This document shows, in pieces, positions 50,907 through 58,471 of a stretch of 64,000 nucleotides of DNA (within the stretch, counting starts at the first letter, position 1; each line of letters opens with the position of its first letter). The position numbers were made by a program, and so were the translations under genes. The DNA is from Streptomyces roseicoloratus (GTDB lineage Bacteria; Actinomycetota; Actinomycetes; Streptomycetales; Streptomycetaceae). Location of the stretch: contig NZ_SDOY01000152.1 in assembly GCF_004117935.1 (NCBI RefSeq), positions 61,704 through 125,703 of the forward strand, given 5' to 3'. The notes beneath the pieces were generated by a model, which was not told the DNA's origin, did not search any database, and saw only the letters and a list, made by a program, of their open reading frames with translations.

Positions 50907-51649
50907 TACAGGCCGGACTCCGACGTACGGACCAGGATGCGGCGGCAGTTCTCGCAGCGCACCACCGCGTCGGCCGCGGCGGCCCGCACCTCGTTGAGCT
51001 CGGTGATGTTCAGCTCGATGTGGCAGCCCTCGCACTTGCGCTGGTACAGCCGCGCCGCGCCGACCCCGCCCTGCTGCTCGCGCAGCTTCTCGTACAGCTT
51101 CATCAGGTCGGCCGGGACGGAACCGGCCACCAGCTCGCGCTCCTTGGCGACCGAGGCGGCTTCGCCGTCGAGCTCGGCCTGGGCGGCGTCGCGGCGGCCG
51201 GTCGCGTCGTCGACCTTCGCCTGGACGGCGGAGACCCGCTCGGTCAGCTCGGCGACCCGCTCCTGCGCGGACTCGCGGCGCTCCATGACCTCGAGGACGA
51301 TCTCCTCGAGGTCGCCCTGGCGCTTGGCCAGCGAGGTGATCTCGCGCTGGAGGTTCTCCAGGTCCTTCGGCGAGGAGACGGCACCGGAGTCGAGGCGCTG
51401 CTGGTCGCGCGCGGCGCGCTGACGCACCTGGTCGACGTCCTGCTCCGCCTTGGTCTGCTCGCGGGCGCAGTCGCTCTCCTCGGTCTGCGCGGCGACGAGC
51501 AGGTCGCGCAGCTGGGTGAGGTCCTTGGTGAGCGACTCGATCTCGGCGTGCTCCGGCAGCGACCTGCGCTTGTGCGCGATCTGCTGGAGGCGTACGTCCA
51601 GCGCCTGGACGTCGAGGAGTCGGATCTGGTCGGCGGGCGCGGCGTTCAG
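50906..51649 (-). CDS. Coiled-coil C4-type zinc-ribbon protein, CTG start
   Basis: A 247 aa protein with a long coiled coil (about 10-190) and a C-terminal zinc ribbon, CEGCHIEL... CENCRRIL. It belongs to the CT398/zf-RING_7 family, which pairs with Nif3. Conserved sequence begins NAAPADQIRLLDVQALDVRLQ. No ATG, GTG or TTG fits that start. CTG at 51649 has GGAG 7-8 nt upstream and overlaps the nif3 stop as CTGA, exactly like the GTGA/ATGA junctions elsewhere here. I therefore call CTG as the start. Confidence 0.85.
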   Translation of the reverse strand: MNAAPADQIRLLDVQALDVRLQQIAHKRRSLPEHAEIESLTKDLTQLRDLLVAAQTEESDCAREQTKAEQDVDQVRQRAARDQQRLDSGAVSSPKDLENLQREITSLAKRQGDLEEIVLEVMERRESAQERVAELTERVSAVQAKVDDATGRRDAAQAELDGEAASVAKERELVAGSVPADLMKLYEKLREQQGGVGAARLYQRKCEGCHIELNITELNEVRAAAADAVVRCENCRRILVRTSESGL

Positions 51650-52512
51650 TTGGGGGCTCCAGAAGAGGTGTAGTCGGAAGGGGCGCGCGTGGCGCTGTGC
51701 GCGGGCGCGGCGGGGACGACGTGGGCGGACCAGGGGTCGGTGACCGTCTTCGAGACGTGGACCCGGAGGTCCCAGCCGTGACGGTCGGAGATCGTGTCGA
51801 GCTGCGCGGCGGCCTGCTCGCACCAGGGCCACTCGGTGGCCCAGTGGGCGGCGTCCACGAGCCCGAGGGGCGAGTGCTGCGTCGCCTCGGAGACCGGGTG
51901 GTGGCGCAGGTCGGCGGTGAGGAAGGCGTCCACGCCCGCCGCCCGCACGGCGTCGAAGAGGCTGTCGCCCGAGCCGCCGCTCACGGCGACGCGGCGCACC
52001 GGCATGTCCGGGTCGCCGGCGACCCGGATGCCCTGCGCGGTGGCGGGCAGGCGCCGGGCCGCGCGCGCGGCGAACTCGGCCAGGGTCTCGGGCTGGCCGA
52101 GCTCGCAGATCCGGCCGAGGCCGTTCTCCGGCACGAGCGGCCCGGTGACCCGCAGGTCGAGCGCGCCGGCGAGGGCGTCGGAGACGCCGGGGTCGGCGGT
52201 GTCGGCGTTGGTGTGCGCCACGTGCAGGGCGATGTCGTGCTTGATCAGGGTGTGCACGACCCGGCCCTTGAAGTGCGAGGCGGCGACGCTGGTCGTGCCG
52301 CGCAGATAGAGCGGGTGGTGGGTGACGACCAGGTCGGCGCCGAGGCCGATCGCCTCGTCGGCGATCTCCTGGACGGGGTCGACGGCGAAGAGGACGCGGC
52401 GGACCTCCGCATCGGGGTCGCCGCAGACCGTGCCGACGGCGTCCCACTGCTCGGCCCGCTCGGGCGGCCAGAGGGCGTCGAGCTCGGCGATGACTTCAGA
52501 CAGACGGGGCAC
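51646..52512 (-). CDS. Nif3-like dinuclear metal-centre protein
   Basis: A 288 aa NIF3/YbgI/YqfO-family hexameric protein. Metal-binding motifs are VTHHPLYLRG (near residue 67), HVAHTNADTADPG (near 103), ADLRHHPVSEA (near 220) and DAAHWATEWP (near 240). GTG start VPRLSEVIAELD matches the family N-terminus; the open frame continues upstream through repeat DNA without support. First gene of a coupled three-gene operon with the zinc-ribbon and RNase H/phosphatase genes. Confidence 0.92.
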   Translation of the reverse strand: MPRLSEVIAELDALWPPERAEQWDAVGTVCGDPDAEVRRVLFAVDPVQEIADEAIGLGADLVVTHHPLYLRGTTSVAASHFKGRVVHTLIKHDIALHVAHTNADTADPGVSDALAGALDLRVTGPLVPENGLGRICELGQPETLAEFAARAARRLPATAQGIRVAGDPDMPVRRVAVSGGSGDSLFDAVRAAGVDAFLTADLRHHPVSEATQHSPLGLVDAAHWATEWPWCEQAAAQLDTISDRHGWDLRVHVSKTVTDPWSAHVVPAAPAHSATRAPSDYTSSGAPN

Positions 52513-52640
52513 GAAGCAAAGGCTACCTGCCCTCCGCCTTCCGCCGTCCTGACCTGTGGACAACCACCCGCCCGCCTTGTGGACAACCACCGAGGGCCAC
52601 CCACGAACACGTCGACAGGCCCCCTCGACGGGCACGCCTC

Positions 52641-52730
52641 GCAGACCTCGCAGACCTTGCAGACCTCGCAGACCTAGCAGACCTTGCAGGCCTCGCAGAC
52701 CTCGGAGACCTCGGAGACCTCGGAGAACCG
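52641..52730. repeat. 9-bp tandem array, about ten units
   Basis: GCAGACCTC-type units in exact 9-bp register from 52641, drifting to GGAGACCTC at the 3' end and ending in a degenerate copy. Confidence 0.9.
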
Positions 52731-52828
52731 AGCCCGACGACAGCAGGCAGAACCAGCGAATCCCCGTCCAGGAAAGTCGGACCGCGGTCGGACAACGGCC
52801 GGGAGGACCGGCAGCCGACCAGGGAATG

Positions 52829-52931
52829 CCGACGACGGCGGGGCGGACGGAGGAACCGAAGCGGACCCGAGGCCGACGACGGCGGGGCGGACGGAGGAAC
52901 CGAAGCGGACCCGAGGCCGACGACGGCGGGG
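52829..52931. repeat. 44-bp tandem repeat, 2.3 copies
   Basis: Identical units at 52829-52872 and 52873-52916, with a third partial copy to 52931. Each contains GACGACGGCGGGGCGGACGG. The period of 44 is not a multiple of 3, which argues against a coding role. Confidence 0.9.
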
Positions 52932-52992
52932 CGGGCAGGCAGCCGCCCCACCACGGATAGCTGAGGACGGCGGGGAGGGGGCCGGGGCCGGA

Positions 52993-53069
52993 GGGTGGGG
53001 GTGTCCGGACGTGGCGGCCTCCTCCACGCGCGAAGCGCAGGGGAGGTGGCAGTCCGGACACCCCCACCC
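52993..53069. repeat. Large inverted repeat with 18-bp perfect arms
   Basis: GGGTGGGGGTGTCCGGAC (52993-53010) and its exact complement (53052-53069). The 41-nt loop contains further complementary CCTCC/GGAGG and GCGCG segments. Outer sequences GCCGGGGCC and GGCCCCGGC extend the pairing imperfectly. Confidence 0.85.
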
Positions 53070-53424
53070 GCAGGCCCCGGCCCCCGCACCACCCACGGGG
53101 TTCACAGCCCCCGGCCCGAGCCCGCCCCGGAACCCGCACCACCCACGGGGTTCACGGGACCCCGGCCCGAGCCCGCCCCGACCACCGCCACCCCCACGGG
53201 GTCCCGGGGCGCAAGGGGCAAAGCCCCGGCCACCGCCACCACCCGCGGGGCTCCGGGGGCCCGGGGGCCCGGGGGCGGGCAGCCCCCGGAGACACCACCA
53301 GCACACCCCACCCCCACCCCTCAGCGAATTCGGACACCCGCCACCCTTTGGTGTGAAGTGCGATGGCTCGTGTTGTTCGGCTGGAAGTGCGAAAACTAGC
53401 TTCGTGACCGGAGGTGACGAGTCG

Positions 53425-54681
53425 ATGACAGCCTGTGCCATCGAGACGACCACGGGAGACGGCTCTGGAAGCGGAAGCCCCGCCGTCGGCCCGGGAGCGT
53501 TCACGATCACCGCGAACGGCGCCTACGCGGCGCGGCTCGCCGGTTCCGGAGACGCCCTCTACGTGGAGCGGTGGACCCTCGACGGACCCGAGCCCTACGC
53601 CGTACCGCTGCCGGTCGCGCAGCCCGAGGAGCCCGGCGCGCTCCTGACCCCGCTGGCGGACGGCCGCGTGCTGGTCGGCCGCGCGGTGGACGGGTCCCGG
53701 TACGCGTTCTCGCTCCTCTATCCCACCGGCCCCGACACGGGCGAGCTCTCGCTCGGCTCCGTCCAGGCGCCCGCGCCCGGCGCGCTGACGCTCCTGCCGC
53801 CGTCGCCGGACGGCATCTGCGCCTACGCGATGTGCGTCGGCCCGGACACCACCACGCTGTGGCTGGTGGCGGGCGGGGCCTTCGGCCCGGAGCGGGTGGC
53901 CGAGATCAGGGGCCGCTGCTCGGGAGGCGTCTGGCTGGACCGTACGGGCCGGATGCTCGCGCTCGACCGGCAGCTGGACGGCGGCCCCGTGAAGGCGGTC
54001 GCGGTCGACCTGGAGCGCGGTGGCGAGGTGACGCCACTGCTGCAGATCACCGAGGAGAGCCACGACCGGCTGCTCCTCGCGGACCCCGACAGCGGTCTGC
54101 TGCTCATCCGCTCCGACGCGCCGTCGCCGGGCCACGACCGGCTCGGCTGGGGCGTGCTCGGCAGCCTGCTGCCGGTCAGGTTCCCCGAGTGCCTGCGGCT
54201 CGACGACGCGGCGGTGACGCCGATGGCCGTCCAGCCCGGGCAGGTGCTGATGCCGGAGAACTGCGGTGTGGCGCTGCGGATCGACGCGATGGCCGGCAGC
54301 TGGGTGGGCATGTGGCGGCCTTCGTCGCGGCGGATGCACCACCTCGCCGCGCCCGTGGGCTGGCTGGCCGGTTCGGCCCTGTGGACCGCCGACGGCGTGC
54401 TGCACCTGCCGTACGCGACGGCGGGCGCGCCGTGCGGCCTGGCGCCCCTGACGGAGCCGGCGGAGACGACGGCCGAGGCCGGGGCGGAGGCGGGGACCGG
54501 GGCCGGGGCGGAGGCGGGATCCGGGGCGACCGCCGCGGCGGCCACGGCCGGGACGCGGACGCCCGAACTCACCTCGCCCACAACGCGGACCGGTGCTGAA
54601 GCCGGTGCTCCGGAGCCGAAGGTGTGCCGCCCGGTGCCGTTGCAGCAGGCTCCGCTCACCAACCGTAAAACCGCTGGTTAA
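53425..54681 (+). CDS. Conserved Streptomyces protein of unknown function
   Basis: A 418 aa protein made mostly of beta strands with repeated blade-like segments (YAARLAGSGDALYVERW, LTPLADGRVLVGRAVDGS, GGVWLDRTGRMLALDRQ). This suggests a beta-propeller, but no catalytic motif is seen. The C-terminal 70 residues are Ala/Thr/Gly-rich. GGAGGTGA 7 nt before the ATG at 53425 fixes the start. It has no signal peptide. Function unknown. Confidence 0.82.
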   Translation: MTACAIETTTGDGSGSGSPAVGPGAFTITANGAYAARLAGSGDALYVERWTLDGPEPYAVPLPVAQPEEPGALLTPLADGRVLVGRAVDGSRYAFSLLYPTGPDTGELSLGSVQAPAPGALTLLPPSPDGICAYAMCVGPDTTTLWLVAGGAFGPERVAEIRGRCSGGVWLDRTGRMLALDRQLDGGPVKAVAVDLERGGEVTPLLQITEESHDRLLLADPDSGLLLIRSDAPSPGHDRLGWGVLGSLLPVRFPECLRLDDAAVTPMAVQPGQVLMPENCGVALRIDAMAGSWVGMWRPSSRRMHHLAAPVGWLAGSALWTADGVLHLPYATAGAPCGLAPLTEPAETTAEAGAEAGTGAGAEAGSGATAAAATAGTRTPELTSPTTRTGAEAGAPEPKVCRPVPLQQAPLTNRKTAG

Positions 54682-54731
54682 ACTCACCACGCCGCATCGG
54701 AAAGAGCGACGACTACGGGGTGAGTTCCACC

Positions 54732-54854
54732 ATGAGCGACATGGACGCGCAGGATCAGAACGGTTCGGGCAAGCATCGCGGACCGGCCGCGCCGGCGGAG
54801 GACTCGTCGTCCTCCCCGCACGGCCGCCACCGGCGCGAGCCCGACGCGCGATGA
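54732..54854 (+). CDS. Small hydrophilic protein (40 aa)
   Basis: A 40-residue ORF rich in Asp, Gln, Ser, His and Arg (begins MSDMDAQDQNGSGKHRG, ends GRHRREPDAR), preceded by GGGGTGAG and followed immediately by a strong terminator. I recall similar short proteins in other Streptomyces at this place, but function is unknown. Likely disordered. Confidence 0.55.
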   Translation: MSDMDAQDQNGSGKHRGPAAPAEDSSSSPHGRHRREPDAR

Positions 54855-54866
54855 CGGCGCGCTGAG

Positions 54867-54908
54867 CGCGTGAACGGCCCCCGGACGAAGGTCCGGGGGC
54901 CGCTCACG
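54867..54908 (+). terminator. Strong terminator hairpin
   Basis: GGCCCCCGGAC (54876-54886) pairs with GTCCGGGGGCC (54891-54901) around a GAAG tetraloop; outer GCGTGA/TCACGC extends the stem. Confidence 0.88.
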
Positions 54909-54954
54909 CTTCTCCCCACCACACCCCCATGTGGCCGGTCCCCGCCGAGCCCGC

Positions 54955-55899
54955 TCAGCCCTTCTTCAGGCCCAGCACCTCCGCCGCGGCGAAGGTCTCG
55001 CCGGCCGGACGTGCCGCGTAGTGCGGCGTCAGGAGGCCGTCCAGCTCCTCGTACGTGAAGACGTCCTTCGCCGTGTCGAACTTCGCGGCCACCCTGGGCC
55101 GGTCCACGATCGCCACCATGCCGCCGTGGACGACGAGGAGCTGGCCGTTGACGCCCGCCGCCGCCGGGGAGGCGAGGTAGCCGACGAGCGGCGCCACGTG
55201 TTCCGGCGACAGCGGATCGAGCTCGTCCGCGGCGGTCGGCTCGGCGAAGCCGGCGAACACGTCCTCGGTCATCCGGGTGCGGGCCCGCGGGCAGATGGCG
55301 TTCGCGGTGACCCCGTACCGGGCGAGGGCCAGCGCCGTGGAGGTGGTCAGGCCGACGATCCCGCCCTTGGCCGCCGCGTAGTTGGGCTGGCCGGCCGAGC
55401 CGGCGAGGAAGGCCTCGGACGAGGTGTTGACGATCCGGCCGTAGACGCCGCTCTCGCCGGACTTGGAACGGCCGCGCCAGTGCGCGGCGGCGAAGTGCGT
55501 GGTGTTGAAGTGGCCCTTGAGGTGGACGCGGATGACCGCGTCCCACTCGTCCTCGCTCATCGAGAAGACCATGCGGTCGCGCAGGATGCCCGCGTTGTTG
55601 ACCAGCACGTCCAGCTTGCCGAACTCGCGCACGGCCAGGTCGACCAGGCCGCGCGCGGTCGCGAAGTCGGCGACGTCGCCGAGGTGGGCGACCGCCCGGC
55701 CGCCCGCCGCGCGGATCTCCGCCGCGACCTCCTCGGCGGGTGCCGCGGAGGCCTCGCCGGAGCCGTCCCGGCCGGGCTGGCCGTAGTCGTTGACGACCAC
55801 GGCGGCGCCGAGCCTGGCCAGTTCCAGCGCCTCGGCCCGGCCGAGTCCGCGGCCGGCGCCGGTGACGATCGCGCTCAGCCCCTCAAGAGGGAGTGACAT
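54955..55899 (-). CDS. SDR-family oxidoreductase of the MaoC operon
   Basis: A 314 aa short-chain dehydrogenase with TGAGRGLG (near residue 13), NNAGILRDRMVFSM (near 99), catalytic Ser in VNTSSEAF and Tyr/Lys in YAAAKGGIVG (near 173). The insertion after beta-2 (NDYGQPGRDGSGEAS) is typical of the hydroxyacyl-CoA dehydrogenase-like branch (17-beta-HSD4/Fox2 N-terminal type). Last gene of a likely operon with MaoC dehydratase and alcohol dehydrogenase. Confidence 0.9.
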   Translation of the reverse strand: MSLPLEGLSAIVTGAGRGLGRAEALELARLGAAVVVNDYGQPGRDGSGEASAAPAEEVAAEIRAAGGRAVAHLGDVADFATARGLVDLAVREFGKLDVLVNNAGILRDRMVFSMSEDEWDAVIRVHLKGHFNTTHFAAAHWRGRSKSGESGVYGRIVNTSSEAFLAGSAGQPNYAAAKGGIVGLTTSTALALARYGVTANAICPRARTRMTEDVFAGFAEPTAADELDPLSPEHVAPLVGYLASPAAAGVNGQLLVVHGGMVAIVDRPRVAAKFDTAKDVFTYEELDGLLTPHYAARPAGETFAAAEVLGLKKG

Positions 55900-56020
55900 G
55901 GACAGGTCCTCTCAGGTGTGGGTGCCGCTGCCGTGCCCGTGCGGCGCCGGTTCCGACGCCGGTCGGACGTCCGTCGGAACCGGCATGGATCTCGCTGTTC
56001 GGTCGGATCCCGAGCACCGT

Positions 56021-56098
56021 CAGATCTCGGCGCTCGGCCGGATCTCGGCGCTCGGCCGGATCTCGAGCTCGGTCAGGTCTCGGCGCTCGGTCAGATCT
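56021..56098 (-). repeat. 18-bp tandem repeat running out of the dehydrogenase gene end
   Basis: About four units of CAGATCTCGGCGCTCGGC type (56021, 56039, 56057 with one base missing, 56074). On the minus strand they repeat the last codons and stop of the dehydrogenase gene (GAGATCTGA), so the array looks like slippage copies of the gene end. Confidence 0.85.
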
Positions 56099-57167
56099 CG
56101 ATGCACGTGCGCAGGGCCACGCCCGTCCGCATCTGCTCCAGCGCCTCGTTGATCCCGGCGAGCGGCACCCGGTGGGTGATCAGGGACGCGAGGTCGATGC
56201 GGCCGGCCCGCCAGAGCGCGATGGCGCGTTCGTACGAGCGGAGCACGTCCCCGCCGCCGTACATCGAGGGCAGGATCCGCTTCTCGTCGAAGAACAGCTC
56301 GAACATGCTGAGCTGCAGGAAGTCGTCGAGCGCGCCCGCGCCGACCACGCACAGCGTGCCGCCGCGCCGGGTCGCCTCGTACGCCGTGCGCGCGGTGGCG
56401 GACCGGCCGACGACCTCGAAGACGTAGTCGAAGCCCTCGCCGCCGGTGATCCGCTGCTTGGCGTCGGCGAGCGCGTCGGGCGCGACGGCCTCGGTGGCGC
56501 CGAAGCGGAGGGCGGCCTCGCGGCGGGACTCGACCGGGTCGACGGCCACGATCTGCGCGGCGCCCTGGAGCCTGGCGCCCTGGATCGCGGAGATGCCGAC
56601 GCCGCCGCAACCGATGACGGCGACCGACGAACCGGCCTCCACCTTGGCCGTGTTGACGGCGGCGCCGAGGCCCGTCGTCACGCCGCAGCCGATGAGCGCG
56701 GCGATGTCGAAGGGCACGTCGTCGGGGATGGGGACGGCGCAGCCGGCGTCGACGACGACCTCCTCGGCGAAGGTGCCGGTGCCGGCGAAGCCGAAGACGT
56801 CGCCGCCGGGGCGCCTGAAGTTGGGGGTGCCGGCGTTCATGAAGCCGGCGAGACAGAGCTGGGTCTGCCCGCGCTTACAGGCGGGGCAGCTGCCGCAGGC
56901 GGGCAGCCAGCACAGCAGCACGCGCTGGCCGACGCTCAGGCCGGTGACGCCGTCGCCGATGTCGACGATCTCGCCCGCGCCCTCGTGCCCGGGGACGAAG
57001 GGCGCGGGCTGCGGCAGCACGCCGCTCATGGCGGAGACGTCGGAGTGGCACAGGCCGGTGGCCCGGACCCGGATCCGCACCTTGCCGGGCCCGAAGCCCA
57101 CCGCCTCGACGTCGTCGAGGACCTCCAGTTTGTCCTGGCCGATCTCGTGCAGTACGGCTGCGCGCAT
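56091..57167 (-). CDS. Zinc-dependent alcohol dehydrogenase (class III-like MDR)
   Basis: A 358 aa medium-chain dehydrogenase. Catalytic zinc ligands: Cys in GLCHSDVSA (near residue 40) and the GHEGAGEI block (near 65). Structural zinc Cys are in LPACGSCPACKRGQTQLC (near 88-105). The NAD site is VIGCGGVGISAIQG (near 185). Similar to NDMA-type actinobacterial enzymes for acyl-linked alcohols. GGGGAG 8 nt before the ATG. Middle gene of the MaoC operon. Confidence 0.92.
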   Translation of the reverse strand: MRAAVLHEIGQDKLEVLDDVEAVGFGPGKVRIRVRATGLCHSDVSAMSGVLPQPAPFVPGHEGAGEIVDIGDGVTGLSVGQRVLLCWLPACGSCPACKRGQTQLCLAGFMNAGTPNFRRPGGDVFGFAGTGTFAEEVVVDAGCAVPIPDDVPFDIAALIGCGVTTGLGAAVNTAKVEAGSSVAVIGCGGVGISAIQGARLQGAAQIVAVDPVESRREAALRFGATEAVAPDALADAKQRITGGEGFDYVFEVVGRSATARTAYEATRRGGTLCVVGAGALDDFLQLSMFELFFDEKRILPSMYGGGDVLRSYERAIALWRAGRIDLASLITHRVPLAGINEALEQMRTGVALRTCIEI

Positions 57168-57186
57168 GGTGCGGCTCCCCTCGGGG

Positions 57187-57290
57187 GTGTCAGGGCGGGG
57201 GTGGTGAGGCGGGGTGGTCGAGGCGGGGGTGAGGTCGGGGGTGGTGCGGCTGGGGCGGTGAGGCTGGGGTGGTGAGGCGGGAAATGCCAG
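57187..57290. repeat. G-rich degenerate repeat between adh and MaoC genes
   Basis: Plus-strand runs of GGTGGTGAGGCGGGG, GGGGGTGAGG and GGCTGGGG alternate for about 100 bases; they could form a G-quadruplex in DNA (C-rich in the mRNA). No gene. Confidence 0.6.
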
Positions 57291-57316
57291 GGGCACGGAC
57301 TCGGGTCGGGAGGGCC

Positions 57317-58171
57317 TCAGGAGTGTTCGACGACGGTGTCGGCGAGCACGGGCGCGTCGTCCCGTTCGACGGCACTGACCGCCACCTGCGTACGGCCCTC
57401 GCCGGACCACATCCGGATCCGCAGGGTCTCGCCCGGGAAGACGATCCCGGCGAAGCGGGTGCGGTACGAGCGGACGCGCGTGACGTCGCCGCCGAGGAGG
57501 GTGTCGACGACGGCCTTGAGAGTCATCCCGTACGAGCAGAGGCCGTGCAGGATCGGCCGGTCGAAGCCGGCGAGCTTGGCGAACTCGGGGTCGGCGTGGA
57601 GCGGGTTCCAGTCGCCGGAGAGCCGGTAGAGCAGGGCCTGGTCCTCGCGGATGGGCCGCTCGGCGGTGACGTCGGGCGTGCGGTCCGGGAGTGCGAGGCG
57701 CTCGGAGGGCCCGCGGTCGCCGCCCCAGCCGCCCTCGCCGCGCACGAAGATCTGGGCGTCGCTGGTCCACAGCGGTCCGTCGGCGTCGGCGGCCTCGGAG
57801 CGGAGCACCAGGACGGCCGCCTTGCCCTTGTCGTGGACGGCGGCGACGCGGGAGGTGGAGACGGCCCTGCCGGAGATGGGCAGCGGGCGGTGCAGGGTGA
57901 TCGACTGGCCGCCGTGGAGGACGGCGGCGAGGTCGATGTCGATGCCGGGCGCGGAGAGCCCGCCGACGACACCCATGCCGGCACCGGCGACGGTGGCGAA
58001 GCTGGGCAGGACGTGGAGCCGGGATTCGAGGGTGTAGCGCAGCTCGTCGGCGTCGGTCGCGGGGACGCCCGCGCCGAGGCCGAGGTGGTAGAGCTGGACG
58101 TCCTTGTGGTCCCAGGCGATCTCCGCGCTGCGGGGCTCGGCGGCGACGGCCTTGGCGGCGTCAATGGGCAT
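57317..58171 (-). CDS. MaoC-family dehydratase (double hot-dog)
   Basis: A 284 aa enoyl-CoA hydratase-like protein. The N-terminal degenerate hot-dog (about 1-150) has WDHKDVQLYHLGLGAG. The C-terminal hot-dog has the hydratase motif YRLSGDWNPLHADPEFAKLAGFDRPILHG (near 183-211), with catalytic Asp and His. Typical of the 17-beta-HSD4 hydratase-2 fold. With the SDR downstream it could perform hydration plus oxidation of acyl- or steroid-CoA side chains. AAGGAG lies about 10 nt before the ATG. Confidence 0.93.
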   Translation of the reverse strand: MPIDAAKAVAAEPRSAEIAWDHKDVQLYHLGLGAGVPATDADELRYTLESRLHVLPSFATVAGAGMGVVGGLSAPGIDIDLAAVLHGGQSITLHRPLPISGRAVSTSRVAAVHDKGKAAVLVLRSEAADADGPLWTSDAQIFVRGEGGWGGDRGPSERLALPDRTPDVTAERPIREDQALLYRLSGDWNPLHADPEFAKLAGFDRPILHGLCSYGMTLKAVVDTLLGGDVTRVRSYRTRFAGIVFPGETLRIRMWSGEGRTQVAVSAVERDDAPVLADTVVEHS

Positions 58172-58250
58172 CGCTTGGTTGCTCCTTGTGGCAGGTGAAG
58201 ACCTCGGCGCGGCCGTCCGCACCGTCGACCGCGCCGAGGCCGTGCGGGAG

Positions 58251-58274
58251 CGTTCTAGAACGCGTTCTAGAACG
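58251..58274. promoter_or_regulatory. Tandem palindrome operator matching the KstR-type pattern
   Basis: CGTTCTAGAACG is repeated twice without gap, which creates the central palindrome TAGAACGCGTTCTA (58256-58269). This fits TnnAACnnGTTnnA, the pattern bound by KstR-type TetR regulators of lipid/steroid genes. On the minus strand a TATACA (58290-58285) could be the -10, putting the operator over the transcription start of the MaoC operon. Confidence 0.75.
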
Positions 58275-58471
58275 GTGATCCCCATGTATAGCCGAGCCCC
58301 TGGGAGTTGTGAACCCTCCTGACGAGATGTCAGAAACCACGGCGGGGCCCTGCCCGTGCCCCCTCGGGGCCGCCCGCTCTTTCCCCCCGCCGGACCCGGG
58401 ACATTTGTCACCGCCAGGTCCGTACGTCCGGGCCTGCCGAACCCTCGCCCCCGCTCCGTAGCGTCGTGGCC

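Larger units (their letters stand above)
52513..53424. other. 912-base gene-free, repeat-rich region
   Basis: No gene is supported here. Long open frames exist on both strands only because of GC-rich repeats (Pro/Arg or Gly/Ala translations). It holds a 9-bp array, a 44-bp tandem repeat, a large inverted repeat and further imperfect duplications of an ACCACCCACGGGGTTCAC unit (about 53090-53155). It should contain the divergent promoters of nif3 and of the 53425 gene. Confidence 0.7.

Noticed and set aside
52684..53424. Long N-terminal extension of the 53425 gene through the repeat region
   Set aside because: Pro/Gly/Arg translation of repeats including a 44-bp period. A good GGAGGTGA site exists only before 53425.
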